This document shows positions 1 through 8,605 of a stretch of DNA of 54,628 nt, one piece after another (the stretch's first letter is position 1; each line of letters starts with the position of its first letter). Under the pieces are notes generated by a model that saw only the letters and a list, made by a program, of their open reading frames with translations, was not told the origin of the DNA and did no database searches. The DNA comes from Leptolyngbya sp. FACHB-8 (GTDB lineage Bacteria > Cyanobacteriota > Cyanobacteriia > Elainellales > Elainellaceae). The stretch is taken from the NCBI RefSeq assembly GCF_014695575.1, contig NZ_JACJOO010000070.1:1-54628 (forward strand), read 5' to 3'. A program made the position numbers and the translations under genes.

Positions 1-25
1 CCCAAATCAAAACTGTTGAAGTCAT

Positions 26-94
26 CAAATAGGTGGATGGGTGTGGTGAAAGAGGCACGAAGTGCCTCTTTCACCACACCCATCCACCTATTTG
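26..94. repeat. Perfect 33-bp palindrome with GAA triloop
   Basis: Two perfectly complementary 33-base arms (26-58 and 62-94) enclose the loop GAA at 59-61. The core reads GGCACGAAGTGCC. It lies downstream of the 3' end of the minus-strand M16 peptidase gene, so it could end transcription, but there is no T-tract. No target duplication is visible. It resembles the other triloop palindromes of this window in design but not in arm sequence. Confidence 0.85.
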
Positions 95-156
95 AAACAT
101 GAAAGACAGAAATAGACGTAATGCATTGCACTACGCCTATTTTTTGGGCAATCGTC

Positions 157-1464
157 CTATTCAGGACGCAGGGTGACAATGCCGTAGGCACCGGGCGTCA
201 GGTATTGCTGGGCTGCTACCTGAAGATCTTCTAGTTCGATGGACTGAATCAGGTCAGGGTAGGTAATTGCAGCTTTCAAATCCCCCACAACTGACTGATA
301 GTAGCCATACAAACCAGCGCGATCGCTCGGTGTCTCATTGGCAAAGACAAAGCGATTTGCCACCAGCGTCCGAATCCGCTGAAGTTCAGCTTCCGTTGCT
401 GGAGAGGAGTGAAGTTGCTCGATATGTTGAGTGATCGCCTCCTCCACAATCTCCAAATTCTCCGCAGGCAGTGTTGCCGACAGGTAGAACAACCCCTGGT
501 GGCGATAGGTCACATTGCTGACCGAAATGCTGTTGACCAGCTGCCGATTTTCCCTTAAATCCCGCACCAGGCGAGATGTCCGTCCACGGCCCAATACCGA
601 AGCCAGCACATCTAAAGAATGGGTTTGCTCTAACTGCAACAGACCAGGCACCCGCCACAGCATCACCAAGCGAGCCTGCTGAAGGGTAGGGTCGACGTAG
701 CTGCGACGCTCAATCCCAGAGAACTGAGCTTCTGGTTGATAAGACAGGGGTTGAAGGGGCAGGGAATCCACTTCAAATTCAAAGCAGCGACGGGCGATCG
801 CCTGATCAAATCCCTCAGTGACGACCTGAATCAATTGCTCCACAGGTAGATTCCCCACTACTACAGCTGTAATAGATTGGGGGTTGTACCAGGTGCGATG
901 AAACTGCCGCATCTGATGGGGAGTGAAGTTTTGAATATTTTCGATTGGTCCTAAGACAGCTCGCCGATAGGGCAGCTCATCAAAGGCCAGTTCCATAGAG
1001 CGGTAGAATGTGCGGCGTTGGGGGCTATCCTGCGATCGCCGGATCTCCTCCATAACCACGAGCCGTTCCCGTTCAAAAGCTTCATCAGGAATGGCTGCAT
1101 TCAATACCACTTCAATCTGATGAGGAGCTAGTGCCGCAAAATCTTGCGGGGCTGTGGTGATGTAGTACTGGGTGTAATCTTGACTGGTTGCTGCATTGGT
1201 TACAGCTCCCCTTTGTTCCACATACCGTTCAAATTCACCGCTTTGAAGGTGCTCGGTGCCTTTGAAAATCATGTGTTCTAAGAAATGAGCCATACCATTG
1301 ATGGAGTTGGCCTCGGCAGCAGACCCAACCCCTAACCAGAGGCTCAGGTTTACCGCATCAATGGGCAGCTGCTCTGCAATGATGGTCAGTCCGTTGGGGA
1401 GGCGATGGACGTGAGGAGCGTTAAGGCGACGGGGGAGGGTCGGTTCTAGAAGAGTTTGGGCCAT
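157..1464 (-). CDS. M16 family zinc peptidase (processing-peptidase-like)
   Basis: A 435-residue protein of the pitrilysin/insulinase M16 family. The inverted zinc motif HFLEH is seen near residues 60-64 in the context GMAHFLEHMIFKGT, and a downstream acidic segment (VMEEIRRSQDSP) fits the position of the third zinc ligand. The length fits a bacterial M16B half-enzyme, of the kind related to mitochondrial processing peptidase and often annotated in cyanobacteria as a processing protease. The N-terminal half is catalytic; the C-terminal half (Y-rich, RGRTSRLVRDLRE segment) is the usual inactive M16 fold. I chose the ATG at 1464; an in-frame GTG at 1476 would add four residues, and neither has a clear Shine-Dalgarno. 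Substrate is unknown. It stands alone on this strand, divergent from crtD. Confidence 0.9.
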   Translation of the reverse strand: MAQTLLEPTLPRRLNAPHVHRLPNGLTIIAEQLPIDAVNLSLWLGVGSAAEANSINGMAHFLEHMIFKGTEHLQSGEFERYVEQRGAVTNAATSQDYTQYYITTAPQDFAALAPHQIEVVLNAAIPDEAFERERLVVMEEIRRSQDSPQRRTFYRSMELAFDELPYRRAVLGPIENIQNFTPHQMRQFHRTWYNPQSITAVVVGNLPVEQLIQVVTEGFDQAIARRCFEFEVDSLPLQPLSYQPEAQFSGIERRSYVDPTLQQARLVMLWRVPGLLQLEQTHSLDVLASVLGRGRTSRLVRDLRENRQLVNSISVSNVTYRHQGLFYLSATLPAENLEIVEEAITQHIEQLHSSPATEAELQRIRTLVANRFVFANETPSDRAGLYGYYQSVVGDLKAAITYPDLIQSIELEDLQVAAQQYLTPGAYGIVTLRPE

Positions 1465-1710
1465 GAAAACAGACACGCGCTTTTAAACTATCTTAATGGT
1501 CAATCCAGGAAGCTGGCCGGATCTATCTCCGTATCTTCATGATCCAGCCGCAATATCAGGGAAACCTGACGTTCTTTTACAGAACCCTGGGGAGCAGTTT
1601 TTTCTAGCATTCTAGGCTCAGAGTGCCCAACCATCATTCTATTCATACATATCATTGTGATTTCGTAATGACTCCGCTTAAGATAGAAGTATTAAGCTTT
1701 ATTAAGTAGT

Positions 1711-3231
1711 GTGAGTAAACCCATGGTCCATGGGGCTGACCCTTGCAGGGTTGTCGTAGTTGGTGCGGGTATCGGTGGTTTAACGGCGGCAGCTTTGCTG
1801 GCTCACCGGGGCTATCGTGTGCAGTTGTTTGATCAGGCGCTGGTGCCGGGGGGATGTGCTTCAACCTTCCGGCGGCGGGGCTTTACCTTTGATGTAGGGG
1901 CAACTCAGGTAGCAGGGTTAGAGCCTGGAGGTATTCACCATCGCATCTTTTCGGAGCTGGGTATAGACCTGCCGCCAGCGGTACCCTGTGACCCCGCCTG
2001 TGCCGTCTATCTCCCAGATGAGTCAGAACCTATTCGGGTTTGGCGCGACCCTGTAAAATGGCAGGCCGAGCGGCAACGGCAGTTTCCAGGCAGCGAACCC
2101 TTCTGGCAACTCATGGCCGATCTGTTTCAGGCGAGCTGGGCTTTTCAATCGCGCGATCCGGTGCTACCACCTCGCAACCTGTGGGATCTAGGGCAACTGG
2201 TGCAAGCGCTACGGCCAGGAACATTGGTAACGGTGCCCCATACGTTTTCCACGGTTGGGCAAGTCCTACGCTGGTATGGCTTAGGGAGCGATCGCCGTCT
2301 TCGCACGTTCCTCGATCTACAACTCAAGCTGTATTCGCAGGTCGATGCTGAGGAAACAGCGCTCCTCTACGCGGCGACGGCTTTAGCCGTTTCGCAGGAG
2401 CCTCACGGCCTGTTTCATTTACAGGGCAGCATGCAGGTATTGAGCGATCGCCTCGTGACCTCTTTGGAACGGGACGGAGGGCAACTCCATCTCCGCCATA
2501 CCGTTGAACAAATCCACGTTGAGAACGGCCGCCCTACAGGGGTTACTGTCAGGAATCAAAAAACAGGAAACACCTGGGTTGAATCCGCTGATCACGTAGT
2601 CGCCAATGTTACGGCACAGGATTTGGTGCGGTTGCTCGGAGATGCAGCCCCTCAGGGCTACGGGCAGCGGGTAGAAAAGCTACCCCCGTCTTCCGGGGCG
2701 TTTGTCGTATACCTGGGGGTCACACAGGATGCAATCCCAGAAGACTGCCCGCCTCATCTGCAATTTCTCTATGACTACGACGGCCCCATCGGCGAAAATA
2801 ACTCCCTCTTTGTATCCGTTAGCCATCCGGGAGACGGGCGCGCACCCCAGGGCTGTGCTACGGTCATTGCTTCCTCCTTTACGGACCCAGATGCCTGGGG
2901 GAAAACGTCAGACTACGAGGGCTTAAAGCAGGAATATACGGAGGTGGCGATCGCCCGTCTTTCCCGGTATTTTCGCCTCACGCCCGAAACAATCTGCTAT
3001 CAAGAGGCCGCTACCCCACGTACGTTTGCTCGCTTTACGGCGCGCGATCGCGGCATTGTTGGAGGGATTGGACAACGGGTTTCTACCTTTGGTCCTTTTG
3101 GTTTTGCCAATCGAACACCGGTTCCAGGAGTATGGTTGGTGGGTGACTCGACTCACCCTGGGGAAGGAACCGCTGGGGTAAGTTATTCAGCTCTTACCGT
3201 TGTTCGGCAGATTGAGCAGCAGACGAGATAG
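1711..3231 (+). CDS. crtD: CrtD-like carotenoid C-3',4' desaturase (FAD-dependent)
   Basis: A 506-residue FAD-dependent oxidoreductase of the phytoene-desaturase/CrtISO superfamily. The Rossmann dinucleotide motif VVGAGIGGLTAAALLAHRG lies near residues 16-34, followed by PGGCASTFRRRGFTFDVGATQ, typical of CrtD-type desaturases. The C-terminal FAD signature is VWLVGDSTHPGEGTAG. The family introduces 3,4 double bonds during myxoxanthophyll synthesis; the specific reaction is inferred from overall resemblance, not from a test of substrate residues. The start is GTG at 1711; an ATG at 1723 is a possible alternative. Base composition and HIP1 sites match the neighbours. The gene is monocistronic as far as seen; hairpins at 3332 and 3387 follow it. 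A CrtH isomerase assignment is less likely. Confidence 0.82.
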   Translation: MSKPMVHGADPCRVVVVGAGIGGLTAAALLAHRGYRVQLFDQALVPGGCASTFRRRGFTFDVGATQVAGLEPGGIHHRIFSELGIDLPPAVPCDPACAVYLPDESEPIRVWRDPVKWQAERQRQFPGSEPFWQLMADLFQASWAFQSRDPVLPPRNLWDLGQLVQALRPGTLVTVPHTFSTVGQVLRWYGLGSDRRLRTFLDLQLKLYSQVDAEETALLYAATALAVSQEPHGLFHLQGSMQVLSDRLVTSLERDGGQLHLRHTVEQIHVENGRPTGVTVRNQKTGNTWVESADHVVANVTAQDLVRLLGDAAPQGYGQRVEKLPPSSGAFVVYLGVTQDAIPEDCPPHLQFLYDYDGPIGENNSLFVSVSHPGDGRAPQGCATVIASSFTDPDAWGKTSDYEGLKQEYTEVAIARLSRYFRLTPETICYQEAATPRTFARFTARDRGIVGGIGQRVSTFGPFGFANRTPVPGVWLVGDSTHPGEGTAGVSYSALTVVRQIEQQTR

Positions 3232-3331
3232 CTTATCCAGGACTGACGCATTCTTGTTGGTGGTGTGCTTCGAATGCCATATACAGTGAAGCACGCGAAA
3301 TATAACGGGCTTGCTTAAGTTCTACGATCTA

Positions 3332-3376
3332 CAGCCAAAGTTAGGGCAGTACAATGCACTGCCCTAACTTTGGCTG
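3332..3376. repeat. Perfect 19-bp inverted repeat
   Basis: Perfect arms of 19 bases (3332-3350 and 3358-3376) separated by seven bases. It lies 100 bases downstream of crtD, immediately before a second hairpin. No target duplication is visible. Confidence 0.8.
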
Positions 3377-3386
3377 AAAAACGAGA

Positions 3387-3413
3387 AAGGGTGAAGGTAT
3401 AGCCTTCACCCTT
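3387..3413 (+). terminator. Hairpin with short T-run downstream of crtD
   Basis: An 11-bp stem (AAGGGTGAAGG with its complement) with a 5-base loop is followed by CTTTT. This is a plausible intrinsic terminator on the plus strand, although it is 155 bases past the crtD stop. Confidence 0.5.
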
Positions 3414-3529
3414 CTTTTAAACTGGCAATCGCATAGCGAGGAAAAACAAAGAAGCTGTTTGAAATTGTTTAGAGCGAGTTGAATTTTTTGATTGGATACA
3501 AAAATCGTGTTTTCTAAAGGCCTTAGGAC

Positions 3530-3718
3530 TTAAGAACGGCTCATGGAGCAGCTTTTGTTTTTCTGTATCTTAGTAGCCATACTATGGGCGTCATTCCACC
3601 CCTTCATATAAGCGTCATCGTATGCTAGCCGGGGAGCCGGCATGAAGTCATAGTCTGTAAATCCGACAGCTTCCCGTCCTGCTGGATGCAGGGCAATTAG
3701 CCAGCTTAAATCATCCAT
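3530..3718 (-). CDS. Small hypothetical protein (62 aa)
   Basis: A 62-residue reading frame with ATG start in an otherwise gene-free stretch. The product starts MDDLSWLIALHPAGREAV, contains acidic and aromatic residues (FTDYDFMPAP, AYMKGWNDAHS) and ends in a basic tail. Composition looks protein-like and it is not the shadow of another gene. No Shine-Dalgarno is evident and I recognise no domain. It could be a real conserved small protein or a chance frame; only homologues would decide. Confidence 0.4.
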   Translation of the reverse strand: MDDLSWLIALHPAGREAVGFTDYDFMPAPRLAYDDAYMKGWNDAHSMATKIQKNKSCSMSRS

Positions 3719-4238
3719 CTAAGTAGGTATTTTGAAAGAGCGTGAAATGATCATAATTGTCTCAGACGAAATTGCAAACCCGAAATTTCCCACAATTTTT
3801 CTAAAAGAATGTTTAGAAAACGTTATTTTACGGAAATAGCTTATAGCGATCATCAGTCATACGATTGTCTCTATTGTTCAGATATCCGGTCAGTAAGCGG
3901 ACGAGGGATCCATAACACGGGTGAACTCTGAAGCCGAAATTCATATAAGAAGAAACAACTTCCAAAATAAAAAATACGGAATTTACGTGCTGAAGAGGTG
4001 ATGTTTTTTGCCGAAAGTCTTATGCAACAGCAATATCACTGAAGAAAATAAGGAAATATCAGGCCCCGAAGACGGTACTGCTGTGGGCCAACCCGCATGA
4101 GCATTTTTGTTGTGCGTGCTGTACGAAGCCCATTACACACAACAAAAATGCGTAAGTTCTATTCAGAATAATTGTTTAAGGAAAAATGAAATGAGTGTAA
4201 GCAAGAGGCATTGCCTACACTCATTTCATTCCCTATTT
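3719..4238. other. Gene-free stretch with two hairpins
   Basis: No convincing reading frame. It holds a hairpin at 4101-4151 (stem GCATTTTTGTTGTG with complement, right side followed by GCGTAAGTTCT, which resembles a decayed end of repeat family C) and a near-perfect palindrome at 4185-4230 (18-base arms). The rest shows nothing I can name. Confidence 0.5.
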
Positions 4239-4362
4239 AACCTCAGTTTGGGTTAAGGGCTTTTTCGAGTGCCGCGCAACGCGCGGCACTCGAAAAAGCT
4301 CATTGTTGCGTGCGCTTCGCGCACGCAACAATGAGCTTTTGGGCTTATCCCGAACTGAGGTT
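4239..4362. mobile_element. Palindromic MITE-like element, family A copy 1
   Basis: A 124-bp element beginning AACCTCAG and ending CTGAGGTT, with longer imperfect terminal inverted repeats (about 20 bases). It is flanked on both sides by the 4-bp duplication ATTT (4235-4238 and 4363-4366). Inside are two hairpins in tandem: GAGTGCCGCG with its complement, and a second stem ending in GCGTGCGC/GCGCACGC with loop TTC. The ends pair outside these, giving a three-way-junction fold. It lies 14 bases past the duplication from the 3' end of the MFS gene. There is no coding capacity. Confidence 0.88.
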
Positions 4363-4380
4363 ATTTAGCAACACCAAAAT

Positions 4381-5613
4381 TTAGTATCGAAGCATTCGGG
4401 ATAATACAAGCATGATGGCAGCTGCTAGCCACGCGCCCACCACAATGCTCAAGATACCCGCATCGAAGCTGCCCGTTACAGCCACAATCGAGCCTGGGAT
4501 GAGCGATCCGCCTACTCCACCCAACAGTACGGATAACCCGTTATAAAAGCCTGTTCCTGCTCCCACCCGCTCCACAGGAAGAAGGTGTTGTACGATGGCA
4601 TATTCTTGGGCCCCGTAGGCACTTTGGCAGAAGACGGCGATCGCAAAACACAGCACGACCAGCCCTATCTGGGTTGTGGTGGATGCTAAATAAACCATGG
4701 CTCCTGCCATCAAGAACCCAACTCCAGCCACCTGAGTGCGCCGTTGTAACAGGTCACCGAGATAAGCCATCAATGCCATACCCATGATTCCTGCCGCAAA
4801 TACCAGAGCTAAAGGCCATCCCAACTGTTCAAAATCAATTCCTCTAGCCCGGTTGAAATACGTTGGCAACCAGTTCAGGAGCCCGAATGCGCAAAAAGCA
4901 TTCAGGCTGCCCCCGGCAACGGTTAGCCAAAAACGAAAATCGCGACGATATCTAGGGGAAGCTGTGACTTTCGGCTCAAGGGTGGTGATGGTCTCTGAGG
5001 AATCCGTCTCTTCAGCTACATCATTGGGAATGAGGAAGTAAACCAGGGGAATGGAGAGGAGCATTCCTCCAAAACCCAGAACCGTAAAGGTGGATCGCCA
5101 TCCCCAAAATTGAATGAGGGGAACCACAAGTAGCGGGGCGATCGCCGTAGACACCAGAATGCCGCTTCCCCAAATAGCATTGGCGCGTGATCGCTCTTCC
5201 GGCATGAACCAGCGGCTGGTAATCGCACTCGACATGGGGATATGTACGCCTTCTCCTAACCCTAAAAGCAATCGCAGGAGTACCAATGCGCCGAAGGAGT
5301 ATCCCAACGGCCCACTCAAAAGTGTGACGAGAGAGAAGGCTGCGATCGCCCCCATCACACTTCGTTTAGGCCCGAATCGCTCTGCTAACGGGCTGAGCAG
5401 CATATTTGAGACGGCGTAGGAGAGAAAAAAAGCGGCTAATAAGAGTTCGCCCTTGGAGCCAATTTCGCGATCGCTCCATCCAAAATCCTGAGCTATACGC
5501 GGAATAGCTAGCGCTAAATTATTACGATCTAAATAGTTGACAAAAATCGTGATGGCAAGAACACCCGGAATTTGCCAGCGGGTTCTGGGGGTAGGACGGC
5601 TGAGCGTTGGCAT
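4381..5613 (-). CDS. Major facilitator superfamily transporter
   Basis: A 410-residue membrane protein with about twelve hydrophobic segments, the normal length for MFS. The N-terminal half has the pattern VNYLDRNNLALAIPRIAQDFG, like anion:cation symporter (ACS, glucarate/phthalate-type) carriers. The loop between segments 2 and 3 reads LAERFGPKRSV, close to the MFS signature GxxxDRxGRR. A cytoplasmic hinge (about residues 195-220, with a polar stretch ETDSSETITTLEPK) divides the halves. Substrate is unknown. The gene is co-directional with the thioesterase upstream, with a gap of about 100 bases. Family A copy 1 sits just past its stop codon. Confidence 0.9.
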   Translation of the reverse strand: MPTLSRPTPRTRWQIPGVLAITIFVNYLDRNNLALAIPRIAQDFGWSDREIGSKGELLLAAFFLSYAVSNMLLSPLAERFGPKRSVMGAIAAFSLVTLLSGPLGYSFGALVLLRLLLGLGEGVHIPMSSAITSRWFMPEERSRANAIWGSGILVSTAIAPLLVVPLIQFWGWRSTFTVLGFGGMLLSIPLVYFLIPNDVAEETDSSETITTLEPKVTASPRYRRDFRFWLTVAGGSLNAFCAFGLLNWLPTYFNRARGIDFEQLGWPLALVFAAGIMGMALMAYLGDLLQRRTQVAGVGFLMAGAMVYLASTTTQIGLVVLCFAIAVFCQSAYGAQEYAIVQHLLPVERVGAGTGFYNGLSVLLGGVGGSLIPGSIVAVTGSFDAGILSIVVGAWLAAAIMLVLSRMLRY

Positions 5614-5712
5614 TCAATATCCTCAATAACCCCTGTCGGGGGCAGGCCATTGTTTGGACATACAACCTGTAGCCCTCGAAAATGACCTTACCCGAACTCA
5701 AGGTCAAGCGGA

Positions 5713-6183
5713 TCAGGTTGCTAACCGCATTAGCGCATTTTTGACGCTTGGGGGCAACTGACGCATAATCTTGCCCTTCTCACGATCAACAGCTACGAGT
5801 GTTACCTGGGCACTGACATAGAGATCCTGAGCATCCAGGGAAAGAACTTGATAATCCCACACCAGACGTACCCCTTCTACACCACTGGTTCGCGCTTTCA
5901 AAACAGCGGAGTCACCCATGCGTAGAGAGCGATGATAGCGAATAGACAAATCGACAACGGGTAACTCGCAACCTAGAGCCACTAGATCGGCATATTGAAT
6001 ACCCAGGGTTTGTAGATAGGCAACCCGAGCCTCTTCCATCCAGGCAACATAGGCTCCGTGCCAGGCAATGCCTCCGTAGTCTGTGTGGTGGGGGTAGACG
6101 TGGATGGGATATTCGAACCAACCGTCGTCTGTGACCTGAAACGCCCGTTGGATGGCCGCAGTGGAGTTGAGTGTCGGCTCCAT
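5713..6183 (-). CDS. Hotdog-fold acyl-CoA thioesterase (4HBT/YbgC-like)
   Basis: A 156-residue hotdog protein. The core reads YPIHVYPHHTDYGGIAWHG followed by YVAWMEEARVAYLQ, the 4-hydroxybenzoyl-CoA thioesterase helix and active-site region with the conserved Asp in HTDYGG. Related cyanobacterial proteins hydrolyse DHNA-CoA in phylloquinone synthesis, but I cannot separate that from a general acyl-CoA thioesterase. I chose the ATG at 6183, preceded by AGG about nine bases upstream; an in-frame GTG at 6231 would add 16 residues. It probably shares a transcript with the MFS gene downstream. Confidence 0.85.
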   Translation of the reverse strand: MEPTLNSTAAIQRAFQVTDDGWFEYPIHVYPHHTDYGGIAWHGAYVAWMEEARVAYLQTLGIQYADLVALGCELPVVDLSIRYHRSLRMGDSAVLKARTSGVEGVRLVWDYQVLSLDAQDLYVSAQVTLVAVDREKGKIMRQLPPSVKNALMRLAT

Positions 6184-6467
6184 AAAATGACCTGAAATAT
6201 TACTAAACGTTGCAAGGGGTGGATTTTCCACATCAATTTTTACATCATTTGTGCGTCACCTCAGGGTCTTCGCGTAAGCTGGAAATCGTGCCTATGAAGG
6301 CTTTCATGCGTGTTGAGTAATGTTTTGGTGCGGGCTCTGCCGTTTAACGGTGGCTCAGAGTGCCAGAATCATCTCCTTTACTCCCACGCGGTTCCTTTGC
6401 GATTAGCAAAACGTTTTAGACCTTACGGCTTAAGGCTTTTCCAAGATACTTATTTGCGAGAGGAATT

Positions 6468-7322
6468 ATGCTAGAGCGGATTGAAAAGATCTTGTTGGCC
6501 GATTCAGGGACGGGCCAGACGGAAGAAGTGCTCAAGATGCTAATGGAAATCCCCAGTGTGCAGGCGGCATCCGTAACCGTTTTGCATGTGGTTCCTCCTC
6601 AGGTAACCACCGAGGGAATGACCAATCGGCTTGAGGAAGGAGGCAAGATCCTCTCCAGCGCTGTTCAGAATTTGGGTTTAGATCCTCAGCGTGTGGATCC
6701 CGTTCTTCGCCAGGGTGACCCTAAAGATATTGTGGTGCGGGTTGCTGATGAAATTGGAGCTGATCTGATCATTATGGGATCTCGAGGTCTCAAGCGGATT
6801 CAGTCCATTCTGGAAAACTCTGTGAGCCAGTATGTATTCCAGTTGGCCTCTCGCCCCATGCTGCTGGTGAAGGACGACATTTATGTTAAAAAGATCAACC
6901 GGATCATGGTCGCCCTGGATAAATCTGACTCCTCTAAGGACACCTTCAAAGTCGCACTCAATCTAATTAAAGACACCAAAGGCGGACAGTTGGTGCTGGT
7001 TCACACGAACCCAGAAATGAAGAAGACAGGCGATATCCTCCCCAACCCCGAACAGGACCCGGTATTGCTTCCGGCGATCGCCGAAGCCAAACGTTTGGGC
7101 GTGAGCTATAAAGCGGTTGCTCCCGAAGGCAAGCCTGGTGAGCGTATTTGTCAGATTGCCGAAGAATTGAATGTAGACCTGCTGGTGCTGGGTTCTCCTG
7201 ATCGCCGCCCTTCTATTGCTAAAGGTCTACCTGACCTGGATCGGCTCTTGGGCCAATCCCTCTCAGACTATGTGCGGGTCTATGCCAACTGCCCGGTGCT
7301 GCTAGTTCGTGACCCCTCCTAA
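6468..7322 (+). CDS. Tandem universal stress protein (two UspA domains)
   Basis: A 284-residue cytoplasmic protein with two UspA domains, about residues 1-140 and 143-284. Domain 1 carries IIMGSRGLKRIQSILENSVS, close to the ATP-binding pattern G-2x-G-9x-G(S/T), though Asn replaces the third Gly. Domain 2 has LLVLGSPDRRP and ends CPVLLVRD, the typical last strand. The ATG at 6468 follows GAGAGGAATT, a good Shine-Dalgarno. The partner or signal is unknown. Three palindromes, including family A copy 2, follow in tandem. Confidence 0.92.
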   Translation: MLERIEKILLADSGTGQTEEVLKMLMEIPSVQAASVTVLHVVPPQVTTEGMTNRLEEGGKILSSAVQNLGLDPQRVDPVLRQGDPKDIVVRVADEIGADLIIMGSRGLKRIQSILENSVSQYVFQLASRPMLLVKDDIYVKKINRIMVALDKSDSSKDTFKVALNLIKDTKGGQLVLVHTNPEMKKTGDILPNPEQDPVLLPAIAEAKRLGVSYKAVAPEGKPGERICQIAEELNVDLLVLGSPDRRPSIAKGLPDLDRLLGQSLSDYVRVYANCPVLLVRDPS

Positions 7323-7327
7323 CCCAA

Positions 7328-7358
7328 AATTTTTCGTGGGTTTGCCCCACGAAAAATT
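7328..7358 (+). terminator. Hairpin just after the universal stress gene
   Basis: A 13-bp perfect stem (AATTTTTCGTGGG with complement) around a 5-base loop, starting six bases past the stop codon. The AT-rich base of the stem supplies a weak U-run, so it probably ends transcription. Confidence 0.55.
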
Positions 7359-7366
7359 ACTCCAAT

Positions 7367-7409
7367 ATGTGGGGGGAGAGATGGATCGAATTCGTCTCTC
7401 CCCCCACAT
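7367..7409. repeat. G-rich 15-bp inverted repeat
   Basis: Perfect 15-base arms (ATGTGGGGGGAGAGA with complement) and a 13-base spacer, between the terminator-like hairpin and family A copy 2. Confidence 0.75.
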
Positions 7410-7423
7410 GTTCTCCATTAGGT

Positions 7424-7547
7424 AACCTGAGTTTGGGTTAAGGGCGTTTTCGAGTGCCGCGCAACGCGCGGCACTCGAAAACGCTTATTTTGGCGTGCGC
7501 TTTGCGCACGCCAAAATAAGCACTGCAGCTTATCCCGAACTGAGGTT
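7424..7547. mobile_element. Palindromic MITE-like element, family A copy 2
   Basis: A 124-bp element with ends AACCTGAG and CTGAGGTT, flanked by the 4-bp duplication AGGT (7420-7423 and 7548-7551). The first internal hairpin matches copy 1. The second has different arm bases from copy 1, but both arms changed together, and its loop is TTT. There is no coding capacity. It lies between the universal stress gene and the DedA gene. Confidence 0.88.
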
Positions 7548-7777
7548 AGGTACAGGCTTTCTCTAGCACCATCATTGCCATCCGGGCTCAACCTTCTATC
7601 CAGTGGCTCATCAATAGATCTGGCGATCGCTGTAGGATAGTAATAGGAAACTTCTTTCTACGTGTCAGATCCTTGGGGATCATCTTTATGGGACGCTCAT
7701 AGCAATCCGTTGACACAATTCTTAGAATAGAGGGATGATCGGGTTACGTTCCTTAACTTTTGTGGTCACGGCACCCC

Positions 7778-8407
7778 ATGGCATTTGAGCTTATTTCCCT
7801 GGAGACCGTCCAGGAGTTGGTCCACGAATACGGTTACTGGACAGTTTTTGTCGGAATTCTGCTAGAAAATACAGGGCTTCCAATCCCTGGTGAAACTATT
7901 ACCGTCGTAGGCGGTTTTTTAGCAGGCAATGGGGATTTAACCTACCGGGGTGTACTGCTCTGTGCGATCGCCGGAGCCGTTTTGGGAGATAACTTTGGCT
8001 ATTGGCTGGGGGTAGCAGGTGGCTGGCCCCTGGTAATGCGCATCGGTCACCTATTTCGTATCAGTGACGAAAAGTTATTAGAAGCCAAGACAAAATTTAG
8101 CGAAAATGCTGCAAAAGCAGTTTTTCTTGGGCGGTTCATTGCTTTGCTGCGGATTTTCGCGGGTCCTCTAGCAGGCATCACGGGTATGCCCTATGTTGAG
8201 TTCTTCTTCTGCAATTTAGCGGGAGCCATGATCTGGGGGTTTGTTACTATCTCCGTGTCTTACTTCGTTGGGCAAATGGTGCCTCTGCAGAGGTTGCTCG
8301 CATTAATGACCCAATTTGGGCTTGTAGCAGCCGTTGTGCTGGTGGCGGCGATCGCGCTTCCCATTTGGCTAGAAAGCCGTACCCAGCAGCAACCTAGCGA
8401 AGACTAA
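7778..8407 (+). CDS. DedA/VTT-domain membrane protein
   Basis: A 209-residue integral membrane protein of the DedA family (SNARE-associated/VTT fold), which are probable lipid scramblases or polyprenyl-phosphate transporters. The N-terminal motif is ENTGLPIPGETITVVGGFLA, and the second is FLGRFIALLRIFAGPLAGITGM, with the arginines and glycines typical of DedA re-entrant loops. Four to six hydrophobic segments are visible. I chose the ATG at 7778; the longer frame begins with TTG at 7760. The gene ends just before a strong terminator. The 7552-7777 stretch upstream holds a HIP1 site and probably its promoter. Confidence 0.9.
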   Translation: MAFELISLETVQELVHEYGYWTVFVGILLENTGLPIPGETITVVGGFLAGNGDLTYRGVLLCAIAGAVLGDNFGYWLGVAGGWPLVMRIGHLFRISDEKLLEAKTKFSENAAKAVFLGRFIALLRIFAGPLAGITGMPYVEFFFCNLAGAMIWGFVTISVSYFVGQMVPLQRLLALMTQFGLVAAVVLVAAIALPIWLESRTQQQPSED

Positions 8408-8421
8408 TCAACTGTTTATAT

Positions 8422-8458
8422 AAAAAGAAGGTGGATGCTTTGCATCCACCTTCTTTTT
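8422..8458 (+). terminator. Intrinsic terminator of the DedA gene
   Basis: A 17-bp perfect stem with a TTT loop ending in six T residues, 14 bases past the stop codon. A family B element has inserted at the end of this T-tract; the duplicated target CTTTTTTGT includes the whole T-run. Confidence 0.8.
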
Positions 8459-8461
8459 TGT

Positions 8462-8544
8462 CAGCAATTCTCAGCTTTGAAACCCGAAAATAGCCCGCCG
8501 AAGGCAGGCTATTTTCGGGTTGGATTCCAAAATGAGAATTGCTG
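8462..8544. mobile_element. Palindromic MITE-like element, family B copy 1
   Basis: An 83-bp element with ends CAGCAATTCTCA and TGAGAATTGCTG, enclosing one hairpin (AACCCGAAAATAGCC with complement, loop GAA). It is flanked by the 9-bp direct repeat CTTTTTTGT (8453-8461 and 8545-8553). The same element, almost base for base, is at 25930. It lies between the DedA gene and the SRPBCC gene. Confidence 0.9.
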
Positions 8545-8605
8545 CTTTTTTGTAAGAGAACTTCAAAACCCAGCTTTTGTGATGTATTGAGATATGCGGG
8601 ATAAC

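Noticed and set aside
5614-5712. TPP-riboswitch-like ACCTGATCCG sequence upstream of the MFS gene on the minus strand
   Set aside because: Only the 3' half resembles the aptamer; the 5' half with CTGAGA and the closing stem is absent, and the bases overlap the thioesterase end.
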